A stretch of DNA of 64,000 nt from an uncultured Ruminococcus sp. (GCA_900543095.1 UQQD01000006.1:1-64000); one strand, 5' to 3'; counted from the stretch's first letter, positions 45,467-54,965 are shown. The notes: generated by a model not told the origin, from the letters alone. Numbers and translations are program-made.

Positions 45467-47572
45467 TTAATAAATGTTTGTATCGGATTTATCCTTATCC
45501 ATAAGAGGCGACATACTTTTGGCACAAATCATCATTGTTGAAGCGTTGTGCAAAAGCGCCGACGTTGACGGTGATATTATTCCCAGCAAGCCCGACAACA
45601 TAAGCGCCGAATTAAAGCCTATGATAAATCGGTAGTTTCTGTTTATCCTATCCATCAACAGCTTACTTAGAATACGGATACGGACAAGTTCGGTAATATC
45701 CGAATTTGTTATCGTTATATCGGCGGTTTCTCTTGCAATATCCGCTGCGTCGCTCATTGCGACCGAAACATCTGCCGCTGCAAGAGCTGGGGTGTCGTTT
45801 ATGCCGTCGCCTACCATAATCACGGTGTTGCCGTCATTTTTGAGCTTTTCAACAAAGCCGTATTTTTGTTCGGGCAAAACCTGATACATATATTCGGTAA
45901 TGCCAAGCATTTCAGCCGTTGCCTTTGCCGCCCTGTGGCTGTCACCCGTAAGCATAACTATATTTTTAATGCCCTGAGATTTGAGCAGGTCGATTGCTTT
46001 TTTAGCTTCTTTTCGCGGCGGGTCGCTGATGCAGAGTATTCCGGCAAGCTTTCCGCCTACGGCAAGATAAAGCACCGAACAGGCTCCGGATTTTTTGTCT
46101 ATCTGCGCCTGTTGTTCCTTCGTTATTTCAACATTTTCATCTTCAACCACAAAATGCTTGCTTCCGATTACAACACGTTTGCCGTGCAGTGTTGTTGAAA
46201 TTCCGTGTGCAACAATGTAGTTTACCTGCGTGTGCTCCTCAATATGAGATATTCCGCGCTCAACAGCTCCGTTTACAACCGCATTTGCTACGCTGTGCGG
46301 AAAATGCTCCTCAAGGCATGCGGCAATTTTAAGAATATCGTTTTCCGAATAGTCGCTGAACGAAATCACCTTTTCAAGCGTAGGTTCGGCGTTTGTAAGC
46401 GTTCCCGTCTTGTCAAAAATTATGGTGTCGGCATTTGCAAAGGCTTCAAGATACTTTCCGCCTTTAACTGTTATTTTTCGGTCTGCGGCTTCCTTTATTG
46501 CGGATATTACAGCAATAGGCGTTGACAATTTTATTGCACACGAATAATCCACCATCAAAAGCGATACCGCCTTGGTTATATTTCGTGTGAACGCAAGCGT
46601 TGCAAAAAAGCCCAAAAAGCTGAACGGCACTATTCTGTCCGCAAGTCTTTCGGCGTGGCTTTGAACACCTGCCTTAAGGCTTTCCGAATCGTTAATAAGG
46701 TCTATTATCTTGCTGATTTTCGTATTTGCGGCAAGCTCTCTGACCTTTATAACAAGACTGCCCTCTTCAATAACCGTGCCTGCAAAAACAGAAGTACCCT
46801 CTTGCTTATGAACAGGCAGCGGTTCGCCCGTCATCGACGATTCGTTGACATTTGCGTCGCCGCAAACTACCGTGCCGTCTATAGGTATGACCTTTCCTGT
46901 CTGTACACGGATATTGTCGCCTACCGAAAGCTCCTCCATAGGAACAAGTACGTCGCCGTCATCGGTGACTACCCAAACCTTATCGGTTTTTATGGCAAGG
47001 CTGTCGGTAAGAACAGCTTTGGTGCGGGCGTGAGTATAGTCCTCAAGCAATCCCGATACCGAGAGCAGGAACATTATCGTACCGGCTGTTTTGAAGTTCT
47101 TTTGCAAAAGACAAGCCGTAATAGACGCACCGTCAAGAACATCAACATTGACTTTAAAGTCGAGCAATGCCGAAAGCGCTTTCTTTATGTATTTCAGGCT
47201 TCTGAAAACAGTCAGCGGAGCAGCGATGCAGGATGGTAAAAACATCTTAAAAGCGAGCCTTTGCGCCGCCATAGAGATTAAATCCTGTCGGAATTTGTTG
47301 TCGATTTGCTTTATTCCGATTTCGGGACAAGCCTCGTCGGCAACGAGCATATCCTTTTGAATACTGTCAATCAAAGCGATGACTTTTTCACGAAAACCGC
47401 CTTTGTAGGCTACAAGTATTCCGCCGTTAGCATAGTTCACCTGAACGGAAAGCACATAATTCCTGCGTGCTATTAAATTGTAAATACAGCCCTCAAACTG
47501 CTTTGAAAACGCATAAGCGCCGCATCTGAATCTGATTCGTCCGGGCTTGTCATAAACAATTTTGTATTTCAT
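45467..47572 (-). CDS. P1B-type heavy-metal-transporting ATPase with atypical metal motif
   Basis: The protein has 701 residues. The N-terminal about 70 residues resemble a ferredoxin-like domain without CxxC. Actuator NESSMTGEPLPVHK, phosphorylation site DKTGTLTN, nucleotide-binding EEHFPHSVANAVV (HP motif) and hinge MVGDGINDTPALAAADVSVAM are all present. The membrane metal-site motif, usually CPC or SPC, reads DYSCAIKLSTP, so the Pro next to Cys is missing. It begins on the last base of the DUF6110 gene (TAATG overlap). The promoter region shares its operator with the flavodoxin unit. Metal specificity is unknown; export of a divalent metal such as Mn, Fe or Zn is an inference. Confidence 0.9.
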   Translation of the reverse strand: MKYKIVYDKPGRIRFRCGAYAFSKQFEGCIYNLIARRNYVLSVQVNYANGGILVAYKGGFREKVIALIDSIQKDMLVADEACPEIGIKQIDNKFRQDLISMAAQRLAFKMFLPSCIAAPLTVFRSLKYIKKALSALLDFKVNVDVLDGASITACLLQKNFKTAGTIMFLLSVSGLLEDYTHARTKAVLTDSLAIKTDKVWVVTDDGDVLVPMEELSVGDNIRVQTGKVIPIDGTVVCGDANVNESSMTGEPLPVHKQEGTSVFAGTVIEEGSLVIKVRELAANTKISKIIDLINDSESLKAGVQSHAERLADRIVPFSFLGFFATLAFTRNITKAVSLLMVDYSCAIKLSTPIAVISAIKEAADRKITVKGGKYLEAFANADTIIFDKTGTLTNAEPTLEKVISFSDYSENDILKIAACLEEHFPHSVANAVVNGAVERGISHIEEHTQVNYIVAHGISTTLHGKRVVIGSKHFVVEDENVEITKEQQAQIDKKSGACSVLYLAVGGKLAGILCISDPPRKEAKKAIDLLKSQGIKNIVMLTGDSHRAAKATAEMLGITEYMYQVLPEQKYGFVEKLKNDGNTVIMVGDGINDTPALAAADVSVAMSDAADIARETADITITNSDITELVRIRILSKLLMDRINRNYRFIIGFNSALMLSGLLGIISPSTSALLHNASTMMICAKSMSPLMDKDKSDTNIY

Positions 47573-47832
47573 TATTCGGCAGCTTCTTTGTTTTCGGGCT
47601 CTTCCTGCTCAATACCTGCTTTCTTTTTTGCATCATAACAAATATCGGAGGCTTCGTCCTGAATGTTCTGGAATACGGCTTTTGCATCCTGTTGGAGCTT
47701 CATACCCTTTGCAAGTCCCTTAACTGCACATTCTCTTGTTTTCTCGGATTTCAGCACCTTTTTGCCGACGATAACCGCAGCAGCACCTGCTACTACGCAC
47801 CAGAATTTTTCGTTTTTATAAAATTTTTTCAT
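47572..47832 (-). CDS. DUF6110-like small membrane-associated protein
   Basis: ATG 47832, nine bases after GGAA, gives 86 residues (MKKFYKNEKFWCVVAGAAAV...). A hydrophobic helix FWCVVAGAAAVIVGKKVL is followed by a charged helix and an acidic tail QEEPENKEAA. The pattern matches small proteins encoded just before metal P-type ATPases in Clostridia (DUF6110, from memory). It may help assemble or regulate the ATPase. It is the first gene of the unit, just downstream of the operator at 47882. Confidence 0.7.
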   Translation of the reverse strand: MKKFYKNEKFWCVVAGAAAVIVGKKVLKSEKTRECAVKGLAKGMKLQQDAKAVFQNIQDEASDICYDAKKKAGIEQEEPENKEAAE

Positions 47833-47881
47833 ACCACACATTTCCTTTCGTTCGACATTGATAATAAATTTCAAACCGCGC

Positions 47882-47934
47882 GTTAGCTTTCGCTAACTTA
47901 ATTATAATTATACCGCAAAAAGCGAATTTGTCAA
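47882..47934 (-). promoter_or_regulatory. Promoter and operator of the DUF6110-ATPase unit
   Basis: On the minus strand: TTGACA (47934-47929), 16-base spacer, TATAAT (47912-47907), then GTTAGC-GAAA-GCTAAC (47897-47882) around the expected transcript start. Binding there should block transcription. Confidence 0.8.
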
Positions 47935-47965
47935 TACGGGAGGCAAAAATAAATAGCTTTTAATC

Positions 47966-48003
47966 TCACCATACCTAAGTGGCGGGATACATTTGCGCTT
48001 TGT
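47966..48003. repeat. Dispersed intergenic repeat, copy G (short)
   Basis: CCTAAGTGGCGGGATACATTTGCGCTTTG matches the end segment of the family. Confidence 0.4.
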
Positions 48004-49281
48004 TTATAAATAGCTTATGGGGTGGACGGTATGGTCGTCCTTCGGATTGAACCCGGAAAGCACCGTATCACGCAAAAGCACGGCGGGGCGTACCGCATAA
48101 TTTCCGAACCTCTGTTTTAGTGTATCAAGCGTTTTGTCCAGCGTTTCACTGCGTATAAACCTCTTTTCATCTGCAAAAATATTCATCTGACGGGCAATAT
48201 CGTCGTGTGCAAAATCGGTAAGCGAAACCCCGATGCTTCGGAGCGGAATTTTCATATTGCAGCTTTTTCTGAACAGCTCATATGCGCTTTTTGTTATCGT
48301 TTCCGTGAGGTTTGTATAGTCGCTTAACGTATGCTGACGATTAAATGAACTCAGCCTGCAGTCACGCACGCTTATGCCCACGGTTTTTGCAACAAAGCCT
48401 TGCTGTCTTAAACGCCTGCATACGCTGTCACACAAAACATATAAAACGATTTTGGCGTCCTCAAACGTCTTCATATCCTTTGGCGTAGTGGTAGAGTTGC
48501 CGATAGACTTGACCTCGCTGTGTTCGTCAAAACGTGCAACGGGCGATGAATCATATCCGTTTGCAAAACCGTATAAAAGATCGCCCCATTTTCCGAGATT
48601 GTTTTTTAATATTTCAAGCGGCGTGCGTGCGATGTCGCCTATTGTATATATACCTATATTTTCGAGCTTTTTTCTTGTTGCTCTGCCCACATACAAAAGA
48701 TCTCCTGCGGGCGAATTCCATACAATATCTCTGAAATTTTCTCTCGTGATGCAGGTTATTGCGTCGGGCTTTTTATAGTCGCTTCCGAATTTTGCGAATA
48801 TTTTATTAAAGCTGACGCCTATACTTACTGTGATTCCAAGCTCCTTTTTTATTCTGTCGCTTATTATCTTTGCGGTTTTAAAGCCGTCGCAGTTTTCAAT
48901 ATTTCCGGTAAGGTCAAGCCACGCTTCGTCAAGTCCGAACGGCTCTATTCGGTCGGTGTAGTCATAGTATATCTGTCTTGTGGCTTTTGAAAATTTTTTA
49001 TAAATGTCAAAGTGCGGCGGAACGACGATAAGGTCGGGACATTTCCTCTTTGCCTGCCATATTGCTTCGCCTGTATTCACCTTGAATTTTTTTGCAATTT
49101 CGTTTTTGGTAAGAATAATTCCGTGTCTGTTTTCAACGTCGCCGCCTACCGCAACGGGCTTGTTTTTTATCTGCGGATTGAGCAGACATTCCACACTTGC
49201 ATAAAAGCAGTTGCAGTCGCTGTGCAGAATTACTCTGTCACTTTTGTATTTATCCTTATCAACAACATCGAGTATATTCAT
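48004..49281 (-). CDS. dinB: DNA polymerase IV (Y-family)
   Basis: ATG 49281, seven bases after AGGTGGT, gives 425 residues. The palm has ILHSDCNCFYASVECLLNP and FGLDEAWLDLTGN with the catalytic acids. The fingers segment NEIAKKFKVNTGEAIWQAKRKCP, the thumb ISIGVSFNKIFAKFGSDYKKPDA and a little-finger domain (about 240-350) follow. Two LexA-like boxes lie upstream, so SOS control is likely. It carries out error-prone lesion bypass. Confidence 0.95.
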   Translation of the reverse strand: MNILDVVDKDKYKSDRVILHSDCNCFYASVECLLNPQIKNKPVAVGGDVENRHGIILTKNEIAKKFKVNTGEAIWQAKRKCPDLIVVPPHFDIYKKFSKATRQIYYDYTDRIEPFGLDEAWLDLTGNIENCDGFKTAKIISDRIKKELGITVSIGVSFNKIFAKFGSDYKKPDAITCITRENFRDIVWNSPAGDLLYVGRATRKKLENIGIYTIGDIARTPLEILKNNLGKWGDLLYGFANGYDSSPVARFDEHSEVKSIGNSTTTPKDMKTFEDAKIVLYVLCDSVCRRLRQQGFVAKTVGISVRDCRLSSFNRQHTLSDYTNLTETITKSAYELFRKSCNMKIPLRSIGVSLTDFAHDDIARQMNIFADEKRFIRSETLDKTLDTLKQRFGNYAVRPAVLLRDTVLSGFNPKDDHTVHPISYL

Positions 49282-49297
49282 ATATGTTACCACCTAT

Positions 49298-49311
49298 CGA
49301 ACAAATGTTTT
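49298..49311. promoter_or_regulatory. LexA box 1 of dinB
   Basis: CGAACAAATGTTTT fits the Gram-positive SOS box CGAAC-N4-GTTCG in its left half and most of its right half, 17 bases before the start codon. Confidence 0.6.
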
Positions 49312-49320
49312 AATCTATTA

Positions 49321-49336
49321 TAGAACATCTGTTCTA
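49321..49336. promoter_or_regulatory. LexA box 2 of dinB
   Basis: TAGAACATCTGTTCTA is a perfect 16-bp palindrome with GAAC-N4-GTTC, the SOS-box core. Confidence 0.75.
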
Positions 49337-49548
49337 ATATGTCAATAGAAAATATTGTTTTATGTAACTGCATACACCTCAAGTGCATATGTTCAAATTA
49401 TGACAGCCGAGCTTTAGGCGATGCTTAGAGATGTCGCATAAATACTGTATATAGATTACATTAGTGTAATTTTAATTTACAAAGACAATATATTGTGTTA
49501 AAATCAAAATGATATACTGTGAATAATTATGCAATTCAGGAGGTAAAT

Positions 49549-50223
49549 ATGGAACAGTACAAAAAGGAATTCATTGAATTTATGGTTGACTGCGGCGTAC
49601 TCAAGTTTGGCGACTTTGTTACAAAAAGCGGACGCAACACGCCGTTTTTCGTAAACACGGGATTTTATCGTACAGGCGCACAGCTTCGCAAGCTTGGCGG
49701 ATATTATGCCGAAACAATTAACAGCAAATTCGGACTTGATTTTGACGTGCTGTTCGGTCCTGCCTACAAGGGCATACCGCTTTCCGTAGCCGCAACTATT
49801 GCGATAAGCGAAAAATTCGACAAGGATATTCGCTATTGTTCAAACCGCAAGGAAGTAAAAGATCACGGCGATAAGGGGATTTTATTGGGCAGTCCTATAA
49901 ACGACGGAGATAAGGTCGTAATCATAGAAGATGTAACCACGGCAGGAACTTCCATTGAAGAAACCCTGCCTATAATCAAGGCTCAGGGTAATGTTACTCC
50001 TGTCGGACTTGTTGTTTCCGTTGACAGAATGGAAAGAGGAAAGAGCGAAAAAAGCGCACTTTCCGAGATAGAAGAAAAGTACGGCTTAAAAACTACCGCT
50101 ATTGTAACAATGGCGGAAGTAATAGAGCATCTGTATAACAAGGAATACAACGGCAGGGTTGTAATCGACGATAAGCTAAAGGAAGCAATTGATAAATATT
50201 ACGATAAATACGGCGTAAAGTAA
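49549..50223 (+). CDS. pyrE: Orotate phosphoribosyltransferase
   Basis: ATG 49549 behind AGGAGG gives 224 residues. FGDFVTKSGRNTPFFVNTG, the PRPP-loop region VLFGPAYKGIPLSVA, KEVKDHGDKG and the PRPP-binding IIEDVTTAGTS are the PyrE signatures. It converts orotate and PRPP to OMP in pyrimidine synthesis. The radC gene starts 15 bp downstream; no other pyr gene is adjacent. Confidence 0.97.
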   Translation: MEQYKKEFIEFMVDCGVLKFGDFVTKSGRNTPFFVNTGFYRTGAQLRKLGGYYAETINSKFGLDFDVLFGPAYKGIPLSVAATIAISEKFDKDIRYCSNRKEVKDHGDKGILLGSPINDGDKVVIIEDVTTAGTSIEETLPIIKAQGNVTPVGLVVSVDRMERGKSEKSALSEIEEKYGLKTTAIVTMAEVIEHLYNKEYNGRVVIDDKLKEAIDKYYDKYGVK

Positions 50224-50238
50224 TCACGGGAGTTAGTT

Positions 50239-50943
50239 ATGGCTCAATCAAACGGAAATGAACACAGCGGTCACAGACAACGCCTGAAAAAGAAATTTGT
50301 CGCAAACGGGTTTGACGGATTTGAGCCTCACGAGGCTCTTGAAATGTGTCTTTTCTATGCAATACCGCGCAAGGACACAAATCCGCTTGCACACCGTCTG
50401 CTTGATCGTTATCTTACTATTGCGGGTGTGTGCGACGCACCGATAGACGAGCTGATGAAGGGCTTTGGGCTTTCGTATTCTGCGGCGGTATATCTCAAAA
50501 TGCTTCCCGAAATGTCACGCCTGTATAACGAGTCTAAATTGACAAATGAATATATAATCGACCCCGAAACTGTCGGCGACCTTTTTACGGTAAAGTTTAT
50601 CGGAAGAACAAGCGAGGCGTCGGCACTTCTGCTTGGCGATGCGAAGGGGAAGATGGTGTATTTTGACATAATAGCAAAGGGTTCGCTCAACGCTACCGAA
50701 GCTCCCGTTCGCAAAATAGTTGATCTTGCGCTTCGTCACAATGCAAAGACCGCATATATTGCTCACAATCATCCGAGCGGATTAGCGTGTCCGTCGGTCA
50801 GCGACATAAAAGTGACGCACGCAATTTTTATCACGCTCAGAGGAGTGGGAGTTGCGCTTATGGATCATTTTGTGGTTGCGGACAACGATTATGTTTCAAT
50901 ACGTCAGAGCAATATTGGAAAAAGGATATTTTACGTTGATTAG
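50239..50943 (+). CDS. radC: RadC family (JAB/MPN domain) protein
   Basis: The 234-residue product has an N-terminal helix-hairpin-helix-like region (ALEMCLFYAIPRKDTNPLAH) and a C-terminal MPN domain. The JAMM motif IAHNHPSGLACPSVSD and the glutamate in RTSEASALLL are seen. Despite the name, a DNA-repair role is not established. Five bases separate it from uvrB. Confidence 0.95.
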   Translation: MAQSNGNEHSGHRQRLKKKFVANGFDGFEPHEALEMCLFYAIPRKDTNPLAHRLLDRYLTIAGVCDAPIDELMKGFGLSYSAAVYLKMLPEMSRLYNESKLTNEYIIDPETVGDLFTVKFIGRTSEASALLLGDAKGKMVYFDIIAKGSLNATEAPVRKIVDLALRHNAKTAYIAHNHPSGLACPSVSDIKVTHAIFITLRGVGVALMDHFVVADNDYVSIRQSNIGKRIFYVD

Positions 50944-50948
50944 TTGCT

Positions 50949-52907
50949 ATGGAATTTAAAATTCATTCAAAATACAAGCCGACGGGCGACCAGCCTCAGG
51001 CTATTGATAAAATTGTAAACAGCATAAACGACGGCAACAAGGAAACCACGCTTTTGGGCGTTACCGGTTCGGGCAAAACCTTTACAATGGCGAATGTTAT
51101 CGAGCGTGTACAGCGCCCGACGCTTGTGCTTGCTCACAACAAAACCCTTGCCGCTCAGCTTTGTTCTGAGTTTAAAGAGATTTTTCCCGATAATGCCGTT
51201 GAATACTTTGTGTCTTACTATGACTACTATCAGCCTGAGGCGTATGTTGCGCAGACTGATACTTATATAGAAAAGGACAGTTCAATAAACGATGAAATAG
51301 ACAAGCTGCGCCATTCCGCAACTCTTGCGCTTTCGGAGCGCAGAGATGTAATAATCGTGGCTTCCGTTTCGTGCATATACAGCTTGGGCGACCCTATTGA
51401 TTATCGCAATATGGTAATATCACTTCGTCCGGGAATGGAAAAAAGCAGGGACGAGCTTGTTAAAAAGCTTGTTGAGCTTCAATACGAGCGCAATGACGTC
51501 AATTTTATCCGCAACAAATTCAGAGTGCGAGGCGACGTTGTGGAGATATTCCCTGCCGCTTCAAACGATTCTATAATCCGTGTTGAATTTTTCGGAGATG
51601 AAATTGACAGAATTTCCGAAATAAATCCGCTTACCGGTGAGCTTAAAGCGCTTTTAAAGCACGCCGCAATATATCCTGCGTCACACTACATTGTGTCAAG
51701 GGACAAAATGCAGACTGCGCTTGCCGAAATTGAGAGAGAGCTTCAGGAGCGGCTTGAATATTTCCGTTCAAACGGAAAACTGCTTGAGGCTCAGCGCATT
51801 GAACAGCGCACGCATTATGATATGGAGATGCTTCAGGAGATAGGCTTTTGTACGGGAATTGAAAACTACTCACGGATATTATCGGGCAGAGCTCCCGGTT
51901 CTGCGCCGTTTACATTACTCGATTATTTTCCGAAAGACTTTCTCTTATTCGTTGACGAATCACACGTTACTCTGCCTCAGGTCAGAGGAATGTATGCAGG
52001 CGACCGTGCACGTAAAAAGAGCCTCATAGATTTTGGCTTTCGTCTGCCCTCCGCCTATGATAACCGACCGCTTAATTTTGACGAGTTTTACGAAAGAATA
52101 AATCAGGCGGTGTTTGTCAGCGCAACGCCGGGCGACCTTGAACTTGAAAAGAGCAAGGTTGTTGCCGAGCAGATAATCAGACCTACGGGACTGCTTGACC
52201 CCGAAATTTCAGTCAGACCGACCGAGGGGCAGCTTGATGACCTCGTGTCAGAGATAAATATACGAACCGCAAAAAAGCAGCGCACGCTTGTGACTACGCT
52301 CACCAAGAAAATGGCTGAAGATTTGACGGCTTATCTTGATTCAATGGGCATAAAGGTGCGCTATATGCACCATGATATAGACACGGTAGAGCGTATGGAA
52401 ATAGTGCGTGACCTGCGTTTGGGTAATTTTGACGTGCTTGTCGGCATAAACCTTTTGCGTGAGGGACTCGATATTCCCGAAGTATCGCTTGTTGCGGTGC
52501 TTGACGCAGATAAAGAGGGCTTTTTACGCAGTACACGTTCGCTTATCCAGATAGTCGGACGTGCCGCGCGAAACAGTGAGGGTACGGTAATAATGTACGC
52601 CGACAGTGTGACCGATTCAATGCGTGTTGCTATCACTGAAACCAACCGCCGCCGTGAAATTCAGCAAAAATACAACGAAGAACACGGAATAGTTCCGAAA
52701 ACAATAGTTAAAAAGGTCAGCGAGATTCTTGAAATATCAACTCATAAGGACAGCGACTTTAAATATACAAAACAGCTTACAAAGGCTCAGAAGCTTCAGC
52801 TTATCGAAAGCCTTACCAAAGAAATGAAAGCCGCCGCAAAACTGCTTGAATTTGAACACGCCGCATACCTGCGTGATAAAATCAAGAAGCTTCGAGGCGA
52901 AAAATAA
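50949..52907 (+). CDS. uvrB: Excinuclease ABC subunit B
   Basis: The protein has 652 residues. Walker A is GVTGSGKTFTMANV (about 39-46). The beta-hairpin region is YFVSYYDYYQPEAYV, and the helicase motifs are FLLFVDESHVTLPQ, GINLLREGLDIPEVSLVAVLDADKEG and QIVGRAARNSEG. The C-terminal UVR domain (about 612-650, KEMKAAAKLLEFEHAAYLRDKI) binds UvrC. No uvrA follows in this window; the next gene starts a topoisomerase operon. Confidence 0.98.
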   Translation: MEFKIHSKYKPTGDQPQAIDKIVNSINDGNKETTLLGVTGSGKTFTMANVIERVQRPTLVLAHNKTLAAQLCSEFKEIFPDNAVEYFVSYYDYYQPEAYVAQTDTYIEKDSSINDEIDKLRHSATLALSERRDVIIVASVSCIYSLGDPIDYRNMVISLRPGMEKSRDELVKKLVELQYERNDVNFIRNKFRVRGDVVEIFPAASNDSIIRVEFFGDEIDRISEINPLTGELKALLKHAAIYPASHYIVSRDKMQTALAEIERELQERLEYFRSNGKLLEAQRIEQRTHYDMEMLQEIGFCTGIENYSRILSGRAPGSAPFTLLDYFPKDFLLFVDESHVTLPQVRGMYAGDRARKKSLIDFGFRLPSAYDNRPLNFDEFYERINQAVFVSATPGDLELEKSKVVAEQIIRPTGLLDPEISVRPTEGQLDDLVSEINIRTAKKQRTLVTTLTKKMAEDLTAYLDSMGIKVRYMHHDIDTVERMEIVRDLRLGNFDVLVGINLLREGLDIPEVSLVAVLDADKEGFLRSTRSLIQIVGRAARNSEGTVIMYADSVTDSMRVAITETNRRREIQQKYNEEHGIVPKTIVKKVSEILEISTHKDSDFKYTKQLTKAQKLQLIESLTKEMKAAAKLLEFEHAAYLRDKIKKLRGEK

Positions 52908-52963
52908 AGTCAGGATTTTGCCAATCAGGTTAGATTAGATATTGAAATCAAAGGAAAGATTAT

Positions 52964-54949
52964 ATGCCAAGAAAAAAGCAAAACGAATATGATAATTCCA
53001 GCATCACAACACTAAAAGGCGCAGACCGAGTCCGCAAAAGACCTGCGGTAATCTTCGGCTCCGACGGCATTGACGGCTGTCAGCACTCTGTTTTTGAGAT
53101 TCTCTCAAACTCAATAGACGAGGCTCGTGAGGGCTACGGAAAAAAGATTTCCGTAACAAGGTTTTCCGACGGCTCTATAGAAGTTGAGGATCACGGCCGT
53201 GGAATTCCCGTTGATTATAACGAAAAGGAACAGCGCTACAACTGGGAGCTTGTATTTTGCGAAATGTATGCAGGCGGAAAATATAATAACAACGAGGGTG
53301 AAAGCTATGAATTCTCGTTAGGTATGAACGGTCTCGGACTTTGTTCAACCCAGTATAGCTCCGAATATATGGATGTTGACATTCGACGTGACGGTTATCG
53401 CTACACGCTTCATTTTGAAAAGGGCGAAAATATCGGGGGGCTGAAAAAAGAGCCTTATTCAAAAAAAGATACGGGAACAAAGATTACCTGGAAACCCGAC
53501 CTTGAAGTTTTTACAGATATAGATATTCAGCCCGATTATTTCACAGACATAATGAAACGTCAGGCGATCATAAACGCAGGCGTAGAATTTACTTTCCGAA
53601 ATCAAAACGGCAAAAGCTTTGATACAACGACCTTTAATTATGCAAACGGAATTGTCGACCACGTTGCCGAGGTAATAGGCGACGGAGGACTTACCTCAAT
53701 TCAGCACTGGGCTACCGAGGTCAAGACACGCGACCGTGACGACAAGCCCGAATACAAATGCAAAATGGACATAGCCGTAGCTTTTTCAAACAAGGTCAGC
53801 CTTACCGAATATTATCACAATTCAAGCTGGCTCGAACACGGCGGCGCACCCGACAAGGCGGTCAGAAACGCATTTGTATATCAAATCGACAGTTACTTAA
53901 AGCAGAACAATAAATATAACAAGACCGAAAGCAAAATAAAATTTGACGATGTTGAGGACAGCCTTGTTTGCGTAATTTCTTCGTTTTCAAGTGTTTCCTC
54001 CTATGAAAACCAGACCAAAAAGGCGGTTACAAACAAGGGTATTCAGGACGCAATGACTGCGTTTTTGCGTCAGAGCTTAGAGGTTTATTTTATAGAAAAT
54101 CCTCTTGAAGCGGAAAAGATAGCCGAGCAGGTGCTTGTCAACAAACGAAGCCGTGAAAACGCCGAAAAAACCAGACTTAATATCAAAAAGAAGCTTTCGG
54201 GAAATCTCGGTATGGCTGATCGTGTTGCAAAATTTGTGGATTGCCGCAGCAAGGACGTTGAAAAAAGAGAACTGTTTATTGTTGAGGGTGATTCAGCTCT
54301 CGGTGCGTGTAAACAGGCACGGGATCCCGATTTTCAGGCGATTATGCCCATAAGAGGAAAGATACTCAACTGCCTGAAAGCCGATTATGACAAGATATTC
54401 AAAAGCGAGATAATAACCGATTTGCTTAAAGTTCTCGGCTGCGGAGTTGAAGTAAAATCAAAGGCAAACAAAAATCTTTCAAGCTTTGATATGAACCTTT
54501 TGCGCTGGAACAAGATAATCCTATGTACCGATGCGGACGTTGACGGATTTCATATCCGCACAATGCTGCTCACAATGATTTACCGCCTGACTCCTACTCT
54601 TATCAAAGAGGGAAAGGTGTTTATAGCCGAATCTCCTCTGTATGAGATTACGTCAAAAAACGACGTGTACTTTGCATACGATGAAATTGAAAAGGATAAA
54701 TTCATTGAACAGATCGGGAACGAAAAGTTTACGATTCAGCGTTCAAAGGGACTTGGCGAAAACGAACCCGATATGATGAATCTTACCACGATGAACCCGG
54801 ATACACGCAGGCTTATCAAGGTAATGCCCGATGACGTTGAACAGACAACGCAGATATTTGATATTCTTCTCGGCGACAATATGCAGGGAAGAAAGGATTA
54901 TATCGTTGAACACGGCAGTGAATATATTGACAATCTTGACGTAAGTTAA
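52964..54949 (+). CDS. parE: Type IIA DNA topoisomerase (topoisomerase IV-like) subunit B
   Basis: The protein has 661 residues. The ATPase domain shows EILSNSIDEAREGYG, VEDHGRGIPVD and YAGGKYNNN...GLGLCS. The TOPRIM domain has FIVEGDSALGACKQARD instead of the usual EGDSAGG, then IMPIRGKILN and LCTDADVDGFHIRTM. Together with the next gene it forms a GyrBA-like pair, and the divergent EGDSAL and short length indicate the extra ParE-type of clostridia. The start has GGAAAG before ATG 52964. Its role is decatenation or relaxation of DNA. Confidence 0.9.
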   Translation: MPRKKQNEYDNSSITTLKGADRVRKRPAVIFGSDGIDGCQHSVFEILSNSIDEAREGYGKKISVTRFSDGSIEVEDHGRGIPVDYNEKEQRYNWELVFCEMYAGGKYNNNEGESYEFSLGMNGLGLCSTQYSSEYMDVDIRRDGYRYTLHFEKGENIGGLKKEPYSKKDTGTKITWKPDLEVFTDIDIQPDYFTDIMKRQAIINAGVEFTFRNQNGKSFDTTTFNYANGIVDHVAEVIGDGGLTSIQHWATEVKTRDRDDKPEYKCKMDIAVAFSNKVSLTEYYHNSSWLEHGGAPDKAVRNAFVYQIDSYLKQNNKYNKTESKIKFDDVEDSLVCVISSFSSVSSYENQTKKAVTNKGIQDAMTAFLRQSLEVYFIENPLEAEKIAEQVLVNKRSRENAEKTRLNIKKKLSGNLGMADRVAKFVDCRSKDVEKRELFIVEGDSALGACKQARDPDFQAIMPIRGKILNCLKADYDKIFKSEIITDLLKVLGCGVEVKSKANKNLSSFDMNLLRWNKIILCTDADVDGFHIRTMLLTMIYRLTPTLIKEGKVFIAESPLYEITSKNDVYFAYDEIEKDKFIEQIGNEKFTIQRSKGLGENEPDMMNLTTMNPDTRRLIKVMPDDVEQTTQIFDILLGDNMQGRKDYIVEHGSEYIDNLDVS

Positions 54950-54965
54950 ACGGAGGCGGAATACA

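Noticed and set aside
46655..47239. Plus-strand open frame of 194 residues opposite the P-type ATPase
   Set aside because: It is antisense to conserved ATPase motifs and Cys/Arg/Tyr-rich in the way of a shadow frame.
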